64,000 bases of DNA. It comes from Solen grandis. Its lineage: Eukaryota > Mollusca > Bivalvia > Adapedonta > Solenidae. The DNA lies in the NCBI GenBank assembly GCA_021229015.1, contig CM037781.1:67476345-67540344 (forward strand), read 5' to 3'. The notes under the pieces were generated by a model that ran no database searches, had not been told where the DNA came from, and saw only the letters and a list, made by a program, of their open reading frames with translations. Numbering within the stretch: position 1 is the stretch's first letter; every line of letters starts with the position of its first letter. Of this stretch, positions 23,081-37,100 are shown in pieces. The position numbers were made by a program, and so were the translations under genes.

Positions 23081-23599
23081 CAACACGGTGGCATCGCTAA
23101 ATATATCTCTTGCCACTTTTTAATCCTAAAATATCTTTGTTGTCTTATTACAAATGCACTTAAGACAGCCCAATGCGCACTGACTGTTCATTAGTTAAGC
23201 AATTAAGCCCGAGGAGGATATCTAAGTTATTATGTACTTGTCGGAAATATTTATAGGAAATCAAAGCTGACTTCTAATGCAAATAAGATTTTAGAATATT
23301 TTTCCCATAGTTATATATGCATTTTACCACTCTTGTGCTTCTCTTTGTTCATCATCGCTTAATCCATATATTTTTGCCTTAAATAATTTCATATATCAAC
23401 GCCACCAAATATGTTCTAGTCGCATTGTTTTGCATTTATTCAATACTTAACTAAGTTAATACATAACTGTATGTATACCTTATGGAAATACATTTTTTTT
23501 TACCTGAATTTGTTAAACCTGACATGACGTCTCATATTATGATAAATATTATTTTTTCCCGTAAACTTAGATGTCAATCCTAATTAACTCGCTAGCTGA

Positions 23600-24847
23600 C
23601 CCATTGATTCTTACTTCAAGCCTAGTAAGCAAGAATGGAAAGTTTTGATTAAAAAGAGAATTTGGGATAAAGTTGAAATTGACTGGTATCATAGAATGAG
23701 TGTCCATGACTTTGACAGATTTAGATCGATTCACTGCCATATGGAATTGTCGACTATTTGGATATATACATCAAATCATCCAGAAAAAGTAAATTGTTGT
23801 AAAACAATAGCTAAATTAATAACATTCACGTCTCGATTTAATGAAACATGTATTAAATGTTACTTAGATATTGGAGACGTATGTCTCACAGACCACATAC
23901 TTTTAGATTGTAATGTAATTAATACATGCAGAGACAAATTATTCAGGACTATTGAACACGCGTATGGAACAAATATCGTCTGTTGCTTAAACATGCTTAA
24001 TAGAAAGTGTCTTGTTAATACTCTGTTAGGTGTGTATTGTCCATTATTAGAAAACCATTTTCTTAACAGATGTGATGAATTTTGGGGTTTGTTGTTTAGT
24101 AACATTCACTGAACTTGGATGGAATATATTAAGTCAAAGCTTACATCTTCTTAAGTAAATACACCTACGTTTATATCTACACTAGTAATACTAATTTAAA
24201 TTTATAGTCCGCCCCTAAGCATATTTATCGATTTGTCAGCCTATGTTTGGTTTCGATAAGATGTCAATATAATCGATTTGTATGCAATTATAACCTATTT
24301 AGTAATATGATTTGTTTACTATAATATATAAGAGGGTATAAAATTTACTTTTTTTTTCTCTTAATACATAGTACAGTCGTATTTTGGTTATAAATGTATT
24401 TTATTATTTTGTACCATTCCGTGTTTACATTTTTTCAAACACATCATCATCATCACCACCATCATCATCATCCATCATCATGTTTATATCTTATCATGTT
24501 TGATATCATCCTCATTAGTGGTGACGTTTCTATCAACAGTAACTGCAATATCGCCATTATCGTCACCATAAACATCATCATTATAATCAATCAAGTTATG
24601 CTAAGTTTATATGTTGTTTTGTTATAATCATATTAATATATATTCTTGTAATCTTCAGAAATGGAGGAAATAAAGAATATATACCCCCTAAAATGCTACG
24701 TAATGCATACTATTCTAGTATCGATTCATTTTTGTTTAAACCGGAACATTTTGCTTTGTTCCTACAATGTACCTGTATGTTTTATGTATTACCTCATGTT
24801 GTACATACTGTACCTGGGATGAAATAAAAGAATGCTTCGTTCTGTTC
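23600..24847 (+). pseudogene. Non-LTR retrotransposon ORF2 C-terminus and 3' UTR
   Basis: The reading frame, open from about 23609 to a TGA at 24110-24112, ends in a typical LINE C-terminal region: W..RMSVHDFDRFRSIH, then a cysteine/histidine knuckle C..C......(C)LTDHILLDC. The RT and endonuclease are absent, so the copy is 5'-truncated. The 3' UTR runs to GATGAAATAAAAGAATGCTTC. Its family differs from the LINEs at 42 and 60 kb. A CAT-rich microsatellite (24441-24480) lies in the UTR. Confidence 0.7.
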
Positions 24848-24978
24848 GACTTGACTATTTGAGTTTACCGTCGCTTCGACAGTATTTCAGTCATAAAGCG
24901 ACACCCAGCTAATTACAGGTGGAAGAAGATCCCGAATGCACGGAGGCATCAGGGTAGAACCACCGACCTACCGCAAGT
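24848..24978 (-). mobile_element. SINE type 2, 5'-truncated, with 9-bp target duplication
   Basis: Minus-strand 3' half of the type-2 SINE (GACTGAAATACTGTCGAAGC tail included). GTTCTGTTC occurs at 24839-24847 and 24979-24987, a clear target-site duplication at the end of the LINE 3' UTR. Confidence 0.8.
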
Positions 24979-25009
24979 GTTCTGTTCAGGTTATTGGAGT
25001 TCGATAAGT

Positions 25010-25620
25010 ATATATGCTTGTGACCTATAGTCAATACGGCTTTAGACGACATCATCAAACGATTATCATTTAGCACAATTAATAATAGAACGTTATTAAT
25101 TGCAAAAGTTCTTAATGAGCCGGGTTAACGAGGGTAATATTTAGAGTGCCATTGAGCTGTATTGCCCCTAACGTCATAAATATCCACTGATTAATACGAT
25201 CGATCTGGAGTTCTACCTTGTACGAATGTATTGATCAACCTTCTTACAGTGAACGACCGCGTATTCCTTACATTCAATGATGACAGTGAAAACAATCAAT
25301 CTATTACTGATATGACAAATATGAGAAAATGAGTATATGACTCTTGTGAATTACATGTATTGCCTTTTGTTTGATTTTTTTTCGTGTCGATTGTAGTCTG
25401 TAAACAATTCCATTGGTAGGTCGGTTTGACCATTGTTGTACGAAATTGATCCCAGGTTAATGAGTATTCTCTGAAAAATATTACATAGGAGTTGTATTGT
25501 TGTATTTCACAAAAAATTTGGAACAGTTAAACGCGATTACTGACGATTGATTGATTTGGCAATGTATTTTTTCTAACTTTGAGCAGGATAACACTTGAAG
25601 ATACAAATGTACATGTATGG
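25010..25620 (+). repeat. Segmental repeat copy A, second part
   Basis: Resumes copy A after the 22.6-25.0 kb insertions. It matches 26820-27240, 32560-32990 and 41880-42064 plus 45424-45560 (AGAACGTTATT, AACGTCATAAA, ATATGACTCTTGTG, AATGAGTATTCTCT). Confidence 0.75.
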
Positions 25621-25639
25621 TAATACACTCATGTACTTA

Positions 25640-27690
25640 TTTTTAGGAAATGATAAGTTATTTGCATAAAATACTAGGCTACCACTTTCTCATCCGTGTT
25701 TTTGTGATTGTTTTATTTTCTTTAACATTTACGTATTTTTGGTGTAATTTCAAACATGAATACATAATCAGCCAATTATGCAAAATGTAAAATTTCTAAT
25801 CTGCAATAGTTACAATATTTATGCTACTTAATGCGTTAGCATGGTCATTCGAATCTATTACATGCTATTTTATTTAAAATATCTCTTGATCCATATTCTA
25901 CTGATAATAATTTTTATGAATGTTAAATTATAATACCACCGCGATCAATTATCCGATAAAATCATATCAATAAAATGCTGTTCTAACAATTATCTATATT
26001 TATGGTTATGAAGATGCATTGCAATTTTCATTATTGCATCGCATTTCCCGAAATAGTGCCGTTATATACATAGCAATTTCTAGCAAGAGACTAATGTCTG
26101 CTAAATAGAATAAACGTACTGATTAACCATACATTTTCAATTAAACCACGATGTTGAAATTTCCTTAAAAAAATCAGCTCTAGCGTGGATGTCACATTAT
26201 TAAGGTAAAGTCCTGTGTAATGTTTCCGTTACATTTCGGACCTTATGGTCTTTGACGGAGAAAACCAAGGCTTCCTTATGTTTTATTAGGGTAGCTTGGT
26301 TATCTTGGTAGAGATTAAGTGGTCCAAGACGTAGCGGAAACCATTAAGGAGAGGTAATGGATATCAAACATCTATGAAAAAAGTGGTCCTGAAATATTTT
26401 GTTTTTATGGGACTATTTATTGTTCAATTATTTTTATGGTCGATGGAGCATATTGGTTACTAACATTCACTTGGAAACCAAAGACAAAAACACACCAGTT
26501 ACTTAATTAGCGTAGGTAACTGGCATTCAACTAAAATTACACGTATTTAAGTTGCCAGTAACCAAAGGTCATGTATAATTTATATTGATTACGTAACATA
26601 TTATTACTGTGATTATTTATATATTTCTTTCTGCGTAGCTGTCTAACATCATTTATTGTACTTGTATTATTGCTTAAGACGGACAGATATGTCTCAGGAA
26701 TGGTGATGTTATTTTGAATTTTAGTCTGACAAGCTAAATGAGGCGCAAGTTACGTATAGTGCCTTTGGTTTCTTTAGTTGAATAAGTACATCTGCTTCTG
26801 TCCTTTAGTAAATACTGCTCTTAACGGCATCACCAGGTACAATTTATAAGAAACGTTATTGATTTCAAACATTTTAACAAGAGTCATATCTAAAGTGCCA
26901 TTGCCTTGCTTTCTTCGGTTCACTGGCTGAATTCGATTTCAATATGTATTCTACCTTGTAACAGTGACACGCGTTAGTGTGTCTTGTTTTTACTGCATGT
27001 CATTAGATATGGTCAATCTATAACATTTTATGTAGGAAAGATTAGAAGATAAGGACATGACTCTTGTGTATTCTTGCGCAATGTTTGCTTCGAATTTGTC
27101 GATTGTGGTCATCTGAATGTCCACCGGAAGATCGGAAGCATCATTGTTTTGATTAAATAATGGTAATCCTCGAAGAATGAGTATTCTCTATAAAATCTTA
27201 CATAAGAGTTGTACTATTGTATTTCATGGTAATTTTAGAACGGTTGGCAATATACGAAAGCATGTTTATATGTGTTATTTTTTCTCCCGAGTCATCAAGG
27301 ATTTATACACAACCCTGTAGCAGCTGGAACCATTTCTGAAGTATCAAACAGAATGAAAATAGTTTATTATCGAATTTGTACGAGGTTGAAGACTCTTACT
27401 TCCTATTCGGGTTTAAAAAAAAGACACTGCTTATCCTTGAGTGCTAATTAGGGAAAGGATAAACAGAAAACATGATTATATATGGTTTTGGCGCTCATTA
27501 CGCATATCCTCGTATACATGTATTTGCATGGAGAAATTTTGATAAATATATCTAAATGGAGAACTGATAAGTAGGTATGGTTTGGGTGTTAGTTACTTAT
27601 ATACTCGTAAGATAATCAAATGCAATTTCGTAAGATAATCAAATGCAATATATAATTGGTACAAGGACATATTGACACATAGATGATTTT
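25640..27690 (+). repeat. Segmental repeat copy B (internally deleted)
   Basis: Contains the first block (25650-26200, matching 18.3 and 29.2 kb) and the terminal blocks (26600-27690, matching 32.4-33.0 and 45.4-46.3 kb) but lacks the 20-22 kb middle. It preserves the empty target site of the LINE at 42065. No gene. Confidence 0.75.
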
Positions 27691-28530
27691 ACTCCGAATA
27701 TTCACGTAGATCCCGGATCTATTCGCTCGATTCTCAACCCCACTGTTTTCTTAAATTAAAATAAAAAGCTTCATGGGCGATAAACTTTTATATGATTTAA
27801 GTTTTTGTAATTGGTGAAAGGAAATTTAATATCCTAGAGACATGTTTAAGCAATTCAATTCAATTCAATATTTTTTTTCAATTCAATATTTTATTTGCAT
27901 AACAAACCAACATTGTTAAGCATACGATATTGTGAGATGTTAATCTCAATTCAAGGTACAGCAAATTCTGTCAATTGCATTAATACAATTATCTTTTACA
28001 TTCATCTTCACAGAGTTACATATTCAAATTGCATTTATTACGAAACGTATTTTCTTGGTAAAATATAAATTTCAGTTGGACAATACCTCCTGCTCATATG
28101 GTATATCATGCATATCAAAAAATTAATAAGATCAGAATCGGCGCCGCGACAAAAGCGCGAGGGGGTGGGGGGGTGGGGGGCATGCGAGGTATGAATGAGT
28201 TGATTTTTCATGGATTTACCCATTTTATTAACTATGCTATAGAGCATTCAAATATGTATAAGTTATAGACTCACGTAGTTGGAAAAATAGCAATTTGTGT
28301 GCAGCGTAAAATACATCCCAATTTATTTTTCATGGATTTACCCATTTTTACTGGTTCCAGGAAAGCCAAAAATTCACCTCTGGTTTCAGAACAATTTCTA
28401 AGAGCCATGTGACTACGATTCAACGAATGAAAACGCCACGAACTTTTGGGGGGTGAAATAAAACTAAGAAATCTTGAAAAGAGGCATTATAGTATAGTAT
28501 AAATTGGTTCAGTTTCCAATGGAAAACTGA
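27690..28530. other. Unique spacer with (TTCAA)n and a G-rich tract
   Basis: (TTCAA)n at 27853-27895 looks like the tail of a minus-strand retroposon. A G-rich tract GGGGGTGGGGGGGTGGGGGG lies at about 28160-28180. TTTTTCATGGATTTACCCAT is repeated at about 28203 and 28325. No gene. Confidence 0.6.
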
Positions 28531-28535
28531 CCAAC

Positions 28536-28710
28536 AGAGTTTGCCTGTATAAACGTGGCAATGGAGAATTCACTGGTAGAGAAATATACGACAGGGTTGC
28601 CAGCATCGATTTGACTATGTAGAAACGATCAGTATAATTGCCCCGTATCGGCGTTCGAGGCAACGGCGAAATGACCGGTAGAGTTGTCTGCAGAATACGC
28701 TTGTTTACCC
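28536..28710 (+). repeat. Ancestral-state relic of the 42-bp minisatellite in copy C
   Basis: About four diverged units of 42-55 bp (AGAGTTTGCCTGTATAAACG, GGGTTGCCAGCATCGATTTG, AATTGCCCCGTATCGGCGTT) precede copy C at the position the 42-bp array holds before copy A. Confidence 0.6.
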
Positions 28711-29189
28711 TGGAAGAGGAATATAATCCTTTAATGTATATGCCCCATAATAACCATCAAAGCCATACATATAACTCCACAATATAAGCTTTTAAAATAT
28801 CAAAACCATGAAAATCTTAAAGGTTAATTGACATGTTATGACCTATGACAGAAATTCTTTTATTGCCTCCCTTTATAATTTTGTCATGAGTTATCTCCCC
28901 TGAAAACTACAAAAAAGGATTTCCTCCATTTTCCTGAAGTAAAGTTTAGATGTGTTCATGAAATTTGAATCAGAATCATATAATGCATCTTTCTACCGAG
29001 AGTTTTCCTCGAAAATCTATTTCAGTTTTTCATATTCACAAAAACTGTATATTTCCCATAGACTTTGAACAATGTTAACTTACAGATTATCTCCCCTACA
29101 TCTAATAAAGCCTGGAAAAACATTTTCATTTTTGGATGTGACAAATATAAGAAATATTTCCAGCCAGTGGCAAGATATGGAATATGGGT

Positions 29190-32100
29190 ATTAGGGGGGT
29201 TATACCTTTTTGTTACAATAATGCATTACGCTGTCTACATAACTTAGAATCCGAGTGAAGCAGGTTAATATTAGAATATAAATGTATGCTAATGCTCATG
29301 TTTTGGAAATTGAAAACCACTTGCATAAACTGCTAGGTTACCGCTTTCACATATGATTTTGTGACTTTTTTGTATTTTCTTTCACATTTGCGTATTTTCC
29401 AGTGTAATGTCACGTGAGAATTTACATTAAGGCTGCAGGTTCTTGAAATATTTCCATTCCAATCTTCAACAGTTACGACATATATGTAACCTTATGGATA
29501 AGGTCTGTCATGCTTTATACATCTCTTAATTCATATTCGCTTAAGCCAAATTCTGACGGTTACCATCTTATAGCATTCATTGATCCGATACCATTATACC
29601 AATAAAATCACATTCTTTCGATTAACTATATATGGCGATGTGAATGTATTACAATTTTCGCATTTACAATAATTGATATTACACTGACCACGCTCTCCGA
29701 TAAAGTGCATGCCAGTTTCAATTTCCTGGTGGTCAAAAACTTTGTCTGCTGGATAATACAAGCATCCCTTTTAACCACAGGTTTAACCATATATTTTCAT
29801 TAAAACTACTACGCTGCAATTTTCTCCAATTAACTCAGGTCTGGTGCGGATGCCACGTTATCAAGCATGATCGCTAGGTCGGATGCGGGAGGTTGTGAGT
29901 CATTTAGTTATAACGTGACTCTGTTTTAACTTTGCTATATGACTGAAATACTGTCATGACGCCAGTTGAGAATTTCAGCATTTTCAGCACTTATGTTTTC
30001 ACTGCTTTAGCTGGCTAAAGTTTATTGATTTGTATTTATACATACACTGAACATTACAATACTCGAGTAATATGATATATCGGCATTTTGACTAATTAAA
30101 GTGAGCACTAATTTGCGTAATTGAGCTTCAGACCGAAAATGCAAACAAGCGACAAGACTAAAATATACGGTAACTCCGTACCATTTGCTATGCGTGAGTA
30201 AAACAATCAACAACACATCTCGAAGTTGCAGATGGTCACGTATATATATTTTGCTATTAATTTTTATTTTTCCCTTACACGAATTATCATATCTAGACAC
30301 TTACTGATATTAATGTTTTACCAAATAGAGTATTTGTAAAAAGACAATACAGTAAGAAAATATTGATATCGTAAGAAACCTTGCAGCGTTATAAATGGAT
30401 AAATATTGGAGTCACGGAGGATATTGTACATTCATATTTCATTGAGACTGATATTTACATGAAATTCTCCTTTGCTGAGCATCTAAATTATTACATGATA
30501 TCTTCCACATACGGGAGAAATCTGGAAAATTTCATTGGAATAAAAGAGTACGTATGATGCGTTCACAACGGCAAGGCACGGATTGTTATGGTAAACTCAA
30601 CCGTAGAGGCATTCCGTTCCAATGAAAAATTCTTAGACCAAAATACCTCTTATGTAACATGAAGTTAAATTATTCTTTGGCATAAACTTTAAAACTTGTC
30701 TTAATAGTTTGTTTGTTTACTGGGTTTAACGTCCCAGTCATTTTGAGACAATTGTCATAATAGACGAATAAAACACGAAGCAGGGCTAGACATTAAAGAA
30801 ATCTATATAAAATAATATTTGGTTCAATTTTATAATGCACGAACTGATCTGATTTTTATAACATGCCCACACAAACTCACATCAGTCTGTAAATATAAAC
30901 CTGCCATTTGCAGTCGATTGGACAGAATTTCAATGTCTTGATATGTAAGACACAACTCATAAGAGCTGATGTATGTTTGGTAAATGTTATTTTACTTAAG
31001 ATAAAGTTACGCACCATTGTCGAATTGACAACCAGTTAAAAAATATACTTCGTATTCTCGATTTTTTTAATCACACATTTTGACCTGATATGGACTGAAC
31101 GTTATAAACACATGCACTGTAGTTCTTTCTATGCGTACTTTGCCATCCCGTAATGAAAAGCTTCACAGATAATAATTCGTACATTATACATTATAACCGT
31201 TCTATAACCTTTATACATTCTCCATTACTTCAATTCCCATCAAAGCCGCAAATCTTATTTCAAAAGACATTTTTTGTTCTCACATATATGCATGTATTCT
31301 GCTGCTATTTATCATACTTTCTATTTAAACAGCTTTGTTCTTTTTCTATCATTTTAATTCTACAGTAAGTTTAGTCTTGTGATACATAAGGCTCAGATGA
31401 TAAGAAGTGCCCGTTTTATTATACGTAAATGTTCATTGAGTAATAACATTACCCTGTTTATATATTATTTTCATACCACTACTACATCTTAATATTTTAA
31501 TAACTATTTGCATCTCATTAATTATATTAAAAGTCATATTCACTTAAAATACAATTCAGAAACTATAATTTAACAACATATATTTGTTCAACTCAGGATC
31601 CGTCGAGAGGGTCAATCATAATTTGCAGCAATTCGTTTCCCAAATCGATGTGAAATTAAAAACTGAGTACTATACTTTTCGTCTTTGTAAAATGTTTTCA
31701 TAAAAAAACCGAACCAACCTACGTTCAAGTGTTTAATGCGCAAATTCTAGAGGCCAAAAACACTAATAATACCGGAAGCCTTTAACTGCGCGTTATCATA
31801 TCGATGTAGAACTGGGCGCAAAAATTCGAAATATTCCAGTTTGCGTCTTAAGTTATGTTGTTTATCGTTGAATCAAGTACAATGTACTTTAACTATATCG
31901 TAAAATACAACAATATGTCGATGAACCCGGTTTGAAGTAGTTTCAGTTGCACAGATTGTAGTTGCACGTATGCGATATATGCAGCCTAACATCTACTTCA
32001 TTTCAAAAGCTTTGCACTCAAACACTTTATTATCTCCAAAACCTGTTTCCAATAATCAACAGTATTCTAGAAAGGGAAATTTAATGAGTATGCATTCAAC

Positions 32101-33000
32101 TTACGGTATGAAACCGCCCCAAATGTTTATCTAATCGGATATTTCTAAATAACTAAAATAAGGGAAGGTCATGCTTTTTTAATTTGTTTAAAATAACAGG
32201 CTGCATACTTTTTACGAGGCTTTACAAAAAGAGAAGTTTGCTTTTATTAAAATTATCAAATATGTATTTCTTTGCAACTTATTGACCAATATAGGTCCTA
32301 ATTCTTAACATTCTGAACATATACATCATTTGAAAATTGCTCTTTAGACTATAATTCCAAGCGTTCCATATTTTAATCGAGATTTTTTTTTACTTATTAT
32401 ACTTCCTTAAATACTACGTATACTTTCATTTTTGCTTGCCACACAAGAATGGTTGCATTTTATTGATTATTAGCCTGACAAAGCTTTCGTGACGCAATTT
32501 TCGCCTTTTGGTAACTGGAGTTAAGTAAGTACATATGCTCCTGTCCTACAGTTCATACATCTCTAGACGGAATCATCAACCAATTATCATTATGTGCAAC
32601 TAATAGTAGAACGTTATTGATTGCAACGATCTTAATGACCCTGGATAGCGAGAGTCATATTTAAAGTGTCATTGCCTTGCATTGCCGCTAACGTCATAAA
32701 CGCTCAATGGCTGAATTCCATGTCAGTACCAAGTGCAATTTGGTGTTCTACCTTTTACAGTGGACGAAATCGCTGCAGTTTGCGTTACAACCACTGTATG
32801 TCAGTGGTAATAATCAATATAGTACTGATTATATAACATAAATTAGAAGATAAGGACATGACTCCTGTGTATTCTCGTCTTTTGTTTGCTTTGATCTTAT
32901 CGACTGTGGTCAGCAAACAAGTCCATTAGAAGGTCGGTATCGTCAATGATGTAGAATTTAGGTTACATTAAATAAAAATTCTTGAAGCCTGAAGTGAATG
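29190..33000 (+). repeat. Segmental repeat copy C
   Basis: Most complete partner of copy A, with blocks at 29200-29900, 30110-30560, 30640-31000, 31270-32160 and 32280-32990 in the same order. Carries a short SINE tail at 30707. No coding exon is recognisable in either copy. Confidence 0.8.
30707..30747 (-). mobile_element. SINE type 1, 3'-tail fragment
   Basis: On the minus strand AATGACTGGGACGTTAAACC followed by CAGTAAACAAAC: only the terminal part of the SINE. Confidence 0.65.
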
Positions 33001-33358
33001 TCTTTGGAAAAAACTTCACAAACTCAGAAAAATATTATTTCGAGAAAGGCTCTTACCTAGCCAAAATGTCTTTTGAGAGAAATATGTTCATCTCTAGACA
33101 GCTTTGGAGAAATTGGCACCAACATAAAAACTTAACCAACCCAGCAAATTCTTAGTCGAAAAAGGACCACAAGTGTGCCAAAACAAAGTGTAGGGTTATC
33201 TGTCCTTATGAAATGGGTTTCTATTTAGATAGTGAACAAGTATTCCAAGTTTGAAGTGAATATCTTTGACGGTTTTCGACGAAAATTTTAATTAACGCTG
33301 ATCATCAAAAGGTCATGACAATAACTGAACTTTTTTTTCTCGGAAAATTCATTTAATT

Positions 33359-33399
<41 letters not shown>

Positions 33400-33640
33400 G
33401 TTAGTCGTCCATGAAACATTTGATTTAATTTTAAAAAAAGCACCAAAAAAAACAACAGTGATTTTATTATCCAGCCGACGGATCTGGACCACAAATATGG
33501 AGGAAAATCATCTCTAGAGATGTCTTTATGCCAAATATATATAGAATATCATTTATCTTAAGAGGATATATGTAATAACTCAAAAAATATTGTTACCATC
33601 TTTCTTTTTTTTTTGTTACCATGTTTCTATTCAATTGGTA
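33000..33640. repeat. Dispersed repeat and (TA)n inside copy C
   Basis: Two related phrases (CTGAAGTGAATGTCTTTGG and GTTTGAAGTGAATATCTTTG) mark a dispersed molluscan-style repeat. (TA)n lies at 33363-33396. No gene. Confidence 0.5.
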
Positions 33641-33756
33641 CTTTACGTTACCACTCAAGAAATTACAATGTTGTTTCCTGTGATACCCATATAGTAAATA
33701 AGACTCTTCAATTCTCGTACGAAGGCGATACTATTCAAGTCAGTCTAATAATTAAC

Positions 33757-34190
33757 TAGAATTGCCCTTCCATTTGCTTACTACCTTCTCGTTTTGAATC
33801 AAGCTTCGTAGACTCTTTTTCCAATGATATCTCAAGGCAGTGTTTTAAATTGTATCTCTGAAAATGTCTTATCAAATACAATACTGAACTGCTGAATTAT
33901 AGCAGTTTCAAAAAGGAAAACAATAGTTTATTATGATTAATAATTTACATTAGTGCATAGCACTCTTAAGATTTGAATCCAATTTACCAGTACTTTGTGA
34001 ATAATTCTTATTGGTTTCTTTGATACATAAATGGTATATAGTGAAGTATTTTTGCATCATTTTACAGTTGATCTGATAGCGAGTCTTTTTTCTCGTTAAA
34101 CTAATTTGAGACGTCCTTAATCCAATTAAACATTTCTTTATGTAGGTTGATAGTACCTTTTAATTCCCAGATAAGTTTTATATCTTGCCA
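33757..34190 (+). repeat. 430-bp module, forward copy
   Basis: Aligns over its whole length with the reverse complement of 45750-46125: TTTTGAAT.AAGCTT, AAATTGTATC.CTGAAA, GTTAAACTAATT, CAATTA.ACATTT and AGGTTGAT. No ORF. Confidence 0.7.
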
Positions 34191-37100
34191 AAAAACACGG
34201 AAACGGCCTTAAAATGCACAGATGAACCAATTAACATTATGTTTGATTATTCAGAAATGTTTCGGTGTAGTGAAACCAACTACTACCAGGTTGTACAAAG
34301 CAAAGTATGAAGCATTATTCCGATAATTCATTAATCAATCAGATGAGCTTTTAAAAACAATTGTATTTCTTTTCGAACATCTCCAGTAATATAGATCCAT
34401 ATTCGTGACTACAAAATGAGTTTTAGGGACATATTAGAAAATGTAAAAGCAGCCAAAGAATGTAGTTTATGAATCTCTTAACATATATCACATTAATTTT
34501 ATATATGTTTTTCTTACTTAAAGAACACGTTACCTCACCATATATCTATAGCTGTCTAGCTTGGACATTAATGCTGCCGTTGGTACTATGTGTCATTTGG
34601 TGGTAAACTCAGGCTTGGCTCCAAGGTAGAATAATCATTGCATGGCATTAACCAGGATACAATATAAGGAAACTTAAAGGAAGTCATAGGATGCGATTAT
34701 ATATCAGTGGACCTCTTTCTAAATCTTCGACAAATTCTTGGTTTAAGAACAATTTCTAAGATTCATTGGCCAAGAAAAGTGTAAAGGCATAAAGGAAAAC
34801 ACAATTATTTTAAAATCATAATGCGAATTTATCTGAAATTTTCGATGATGGCTTAAGTTCAAATTTTGGTTCGATAAAATACATGTTGTAAAAAATTAAA
34901 GGGCACAATGATCAAAATATGAGCATCTTTACAGACAGTTACTATGTCTAGTTTTAACCATTAATAATCTCAACGAGTTTTGAATTTATTCTGTTTATGA
35001 TTATCCACACCTCCAAGAGAAAACCTATAAAATATACATATATAGATATTTACATAAAATACCACTCAACTAAAACATCAACATTTTCAGATTATATTAA
35101 GAGAAAACAAAAGGTTTTTTATGTACAGTCTTCGTGCAGCTAATGAATTACAATAGCGAGCTGACATTAGCCTCCGTTGATTTTATAGTCAAAACCATGC
35201 AATAGACTTTAATAAGTTTATGCGGAATCGCGGTGGAAAGGCAATGCAAAAACGTTCATATGTTAATTTATGCAATCTTAATTATTTCATATGAAATTCC
35301 ATTCTTTCTATGTTTTGTATGATTTGAAATTCTTAGACTGTATTTATATTTCAATGGCGAAAAGATAAAGTAAGGGCATCGCCGGCGATGCAATTTCAAA
35401 TCCATATAAATTCTATCAGGACAAAAAATTATATTTAGCTTTTTAAGTGCATGGCAAGAACTGGAAGGACAATGAACTTAATTTGAGTCCAGGGAAACCA
35501 ACATCTAAAGGTTCATAAATAAACTTATATTTCTCTCAGACACGTATGCTGATTATATGTTCAAAGAAGTGTTTATGTTTAAATACAAGCTTAAATAATG
35601 ATATTTAAAATGTGACACACAATATACATGAATGTATTAAAGACAAGTAACTGGATTATTCACCTTCATTTCATTTATGAAATTCTCCGTTATTTTATAT
35701 CATGGTTTATGTTTTTGGAAGTATACACCCTAACTACCCCATCCCAAAAGGATACGCTACTTCAATAAGCCTATGAAGGAAATCTCGGTTACTCTCGTCG
35801 CTTTTTTTAAAGGCCGCTAGATAGTTTAAACATATTTTATTCTGCTATATATGTTACAGAAATGGGGTTGGGCAACAAGTTCTTACAACTAAGATTAAGC
35901 CCTTCCCGTTAGATTCTATGCTCCACTCTCTTTCAAACGCGCATCTCCGAGATTTCGCTCCAAGAATTTACAATACACCGAGTAGCGCATCTCTTGGTTA
36001 AAGGTCTTTGATAAACATAAGTATTGCTTGCATTTTTTTTCTCATTTTACATGCCCGATGAAACACATCGTCGTCCATGGCAAGGTTTGCAAAAAAGTAA
36101 ATTAATATTCAATTTGCAAAAACCTTAAACGCACATTGAGTGGAATCGAAACGTTTTTAAAATGGATGTCAAAACTCTCTCGAGAAAGTAATTGAAGTCA
36201 CGCGTTTTTCATGCACATTTACATTATCACACGTACTATGGTTTATTGAATTAGTCTCATCTTTAATATTAAGACGGATGTAATAGATATGCCATTCAGA
36301 TAACGGGATTTCCATTTATGCTTTGGCGCAATGTAATAAGTTCCCACGTCATGTTCTAAAAGACATCGCCAGTCAATTTCAATTAACGTAAATAAAAAAA
36401 AAGTGTCTAGTGAGGTCAGAATAATTTGACACATGAAACATTGTCTAGTGAGAATGTGAAAGAAATCAGAGATTTTGAATTACACAATGTATAACTGTCA
36501 CACTTATAGGTTTCGCGGGGTTATGACCTAAGGAAGTGGAGACAAAAACAAAATTACAGTTGTACTGAACAAGATTTCAGGGATGTTGTAAGATAATTCA
36601 GTCTTATGTCGAATTTAATTTAATCATTTTCATTTAAGGTATGGAAAACGAGTATGCTTGAGTGAGGCAATTGGAGTAAGAGAGAAATAGAACAATTGTG
36701 TAGGCTAAACACAGTGATAGCCGAGAAAATAGGTCGTTTGAATGTGATCTTGCTGTTTGCTAAATTTGCATCTTACATATATCTCAAAATTAAAGATTCT
36801 TTTTTTTTTACATTATATGACAACACGTCTGAGATTTATTTTAAGCGGTACCATCGGATAGTTCAAAATCATATGGATGGTACATGTATATTCACACATA
36901 GACATCCTTGCAATTTAGGATATAGTTTGTAATTTAAGGCATGTGGCATGCACAAAAAAAGGTTATTTTCATAATATGGTTATATAGGTCCACTAATCAA
37001 TAGTTTCAATCGTGTTCATGTATGCAGCCAGTGGTAAAATCCGTGTCTTTGAACCATATCAGAAACTGATAAACCTTTTGCTATTTTTTTTTTTTTAATT

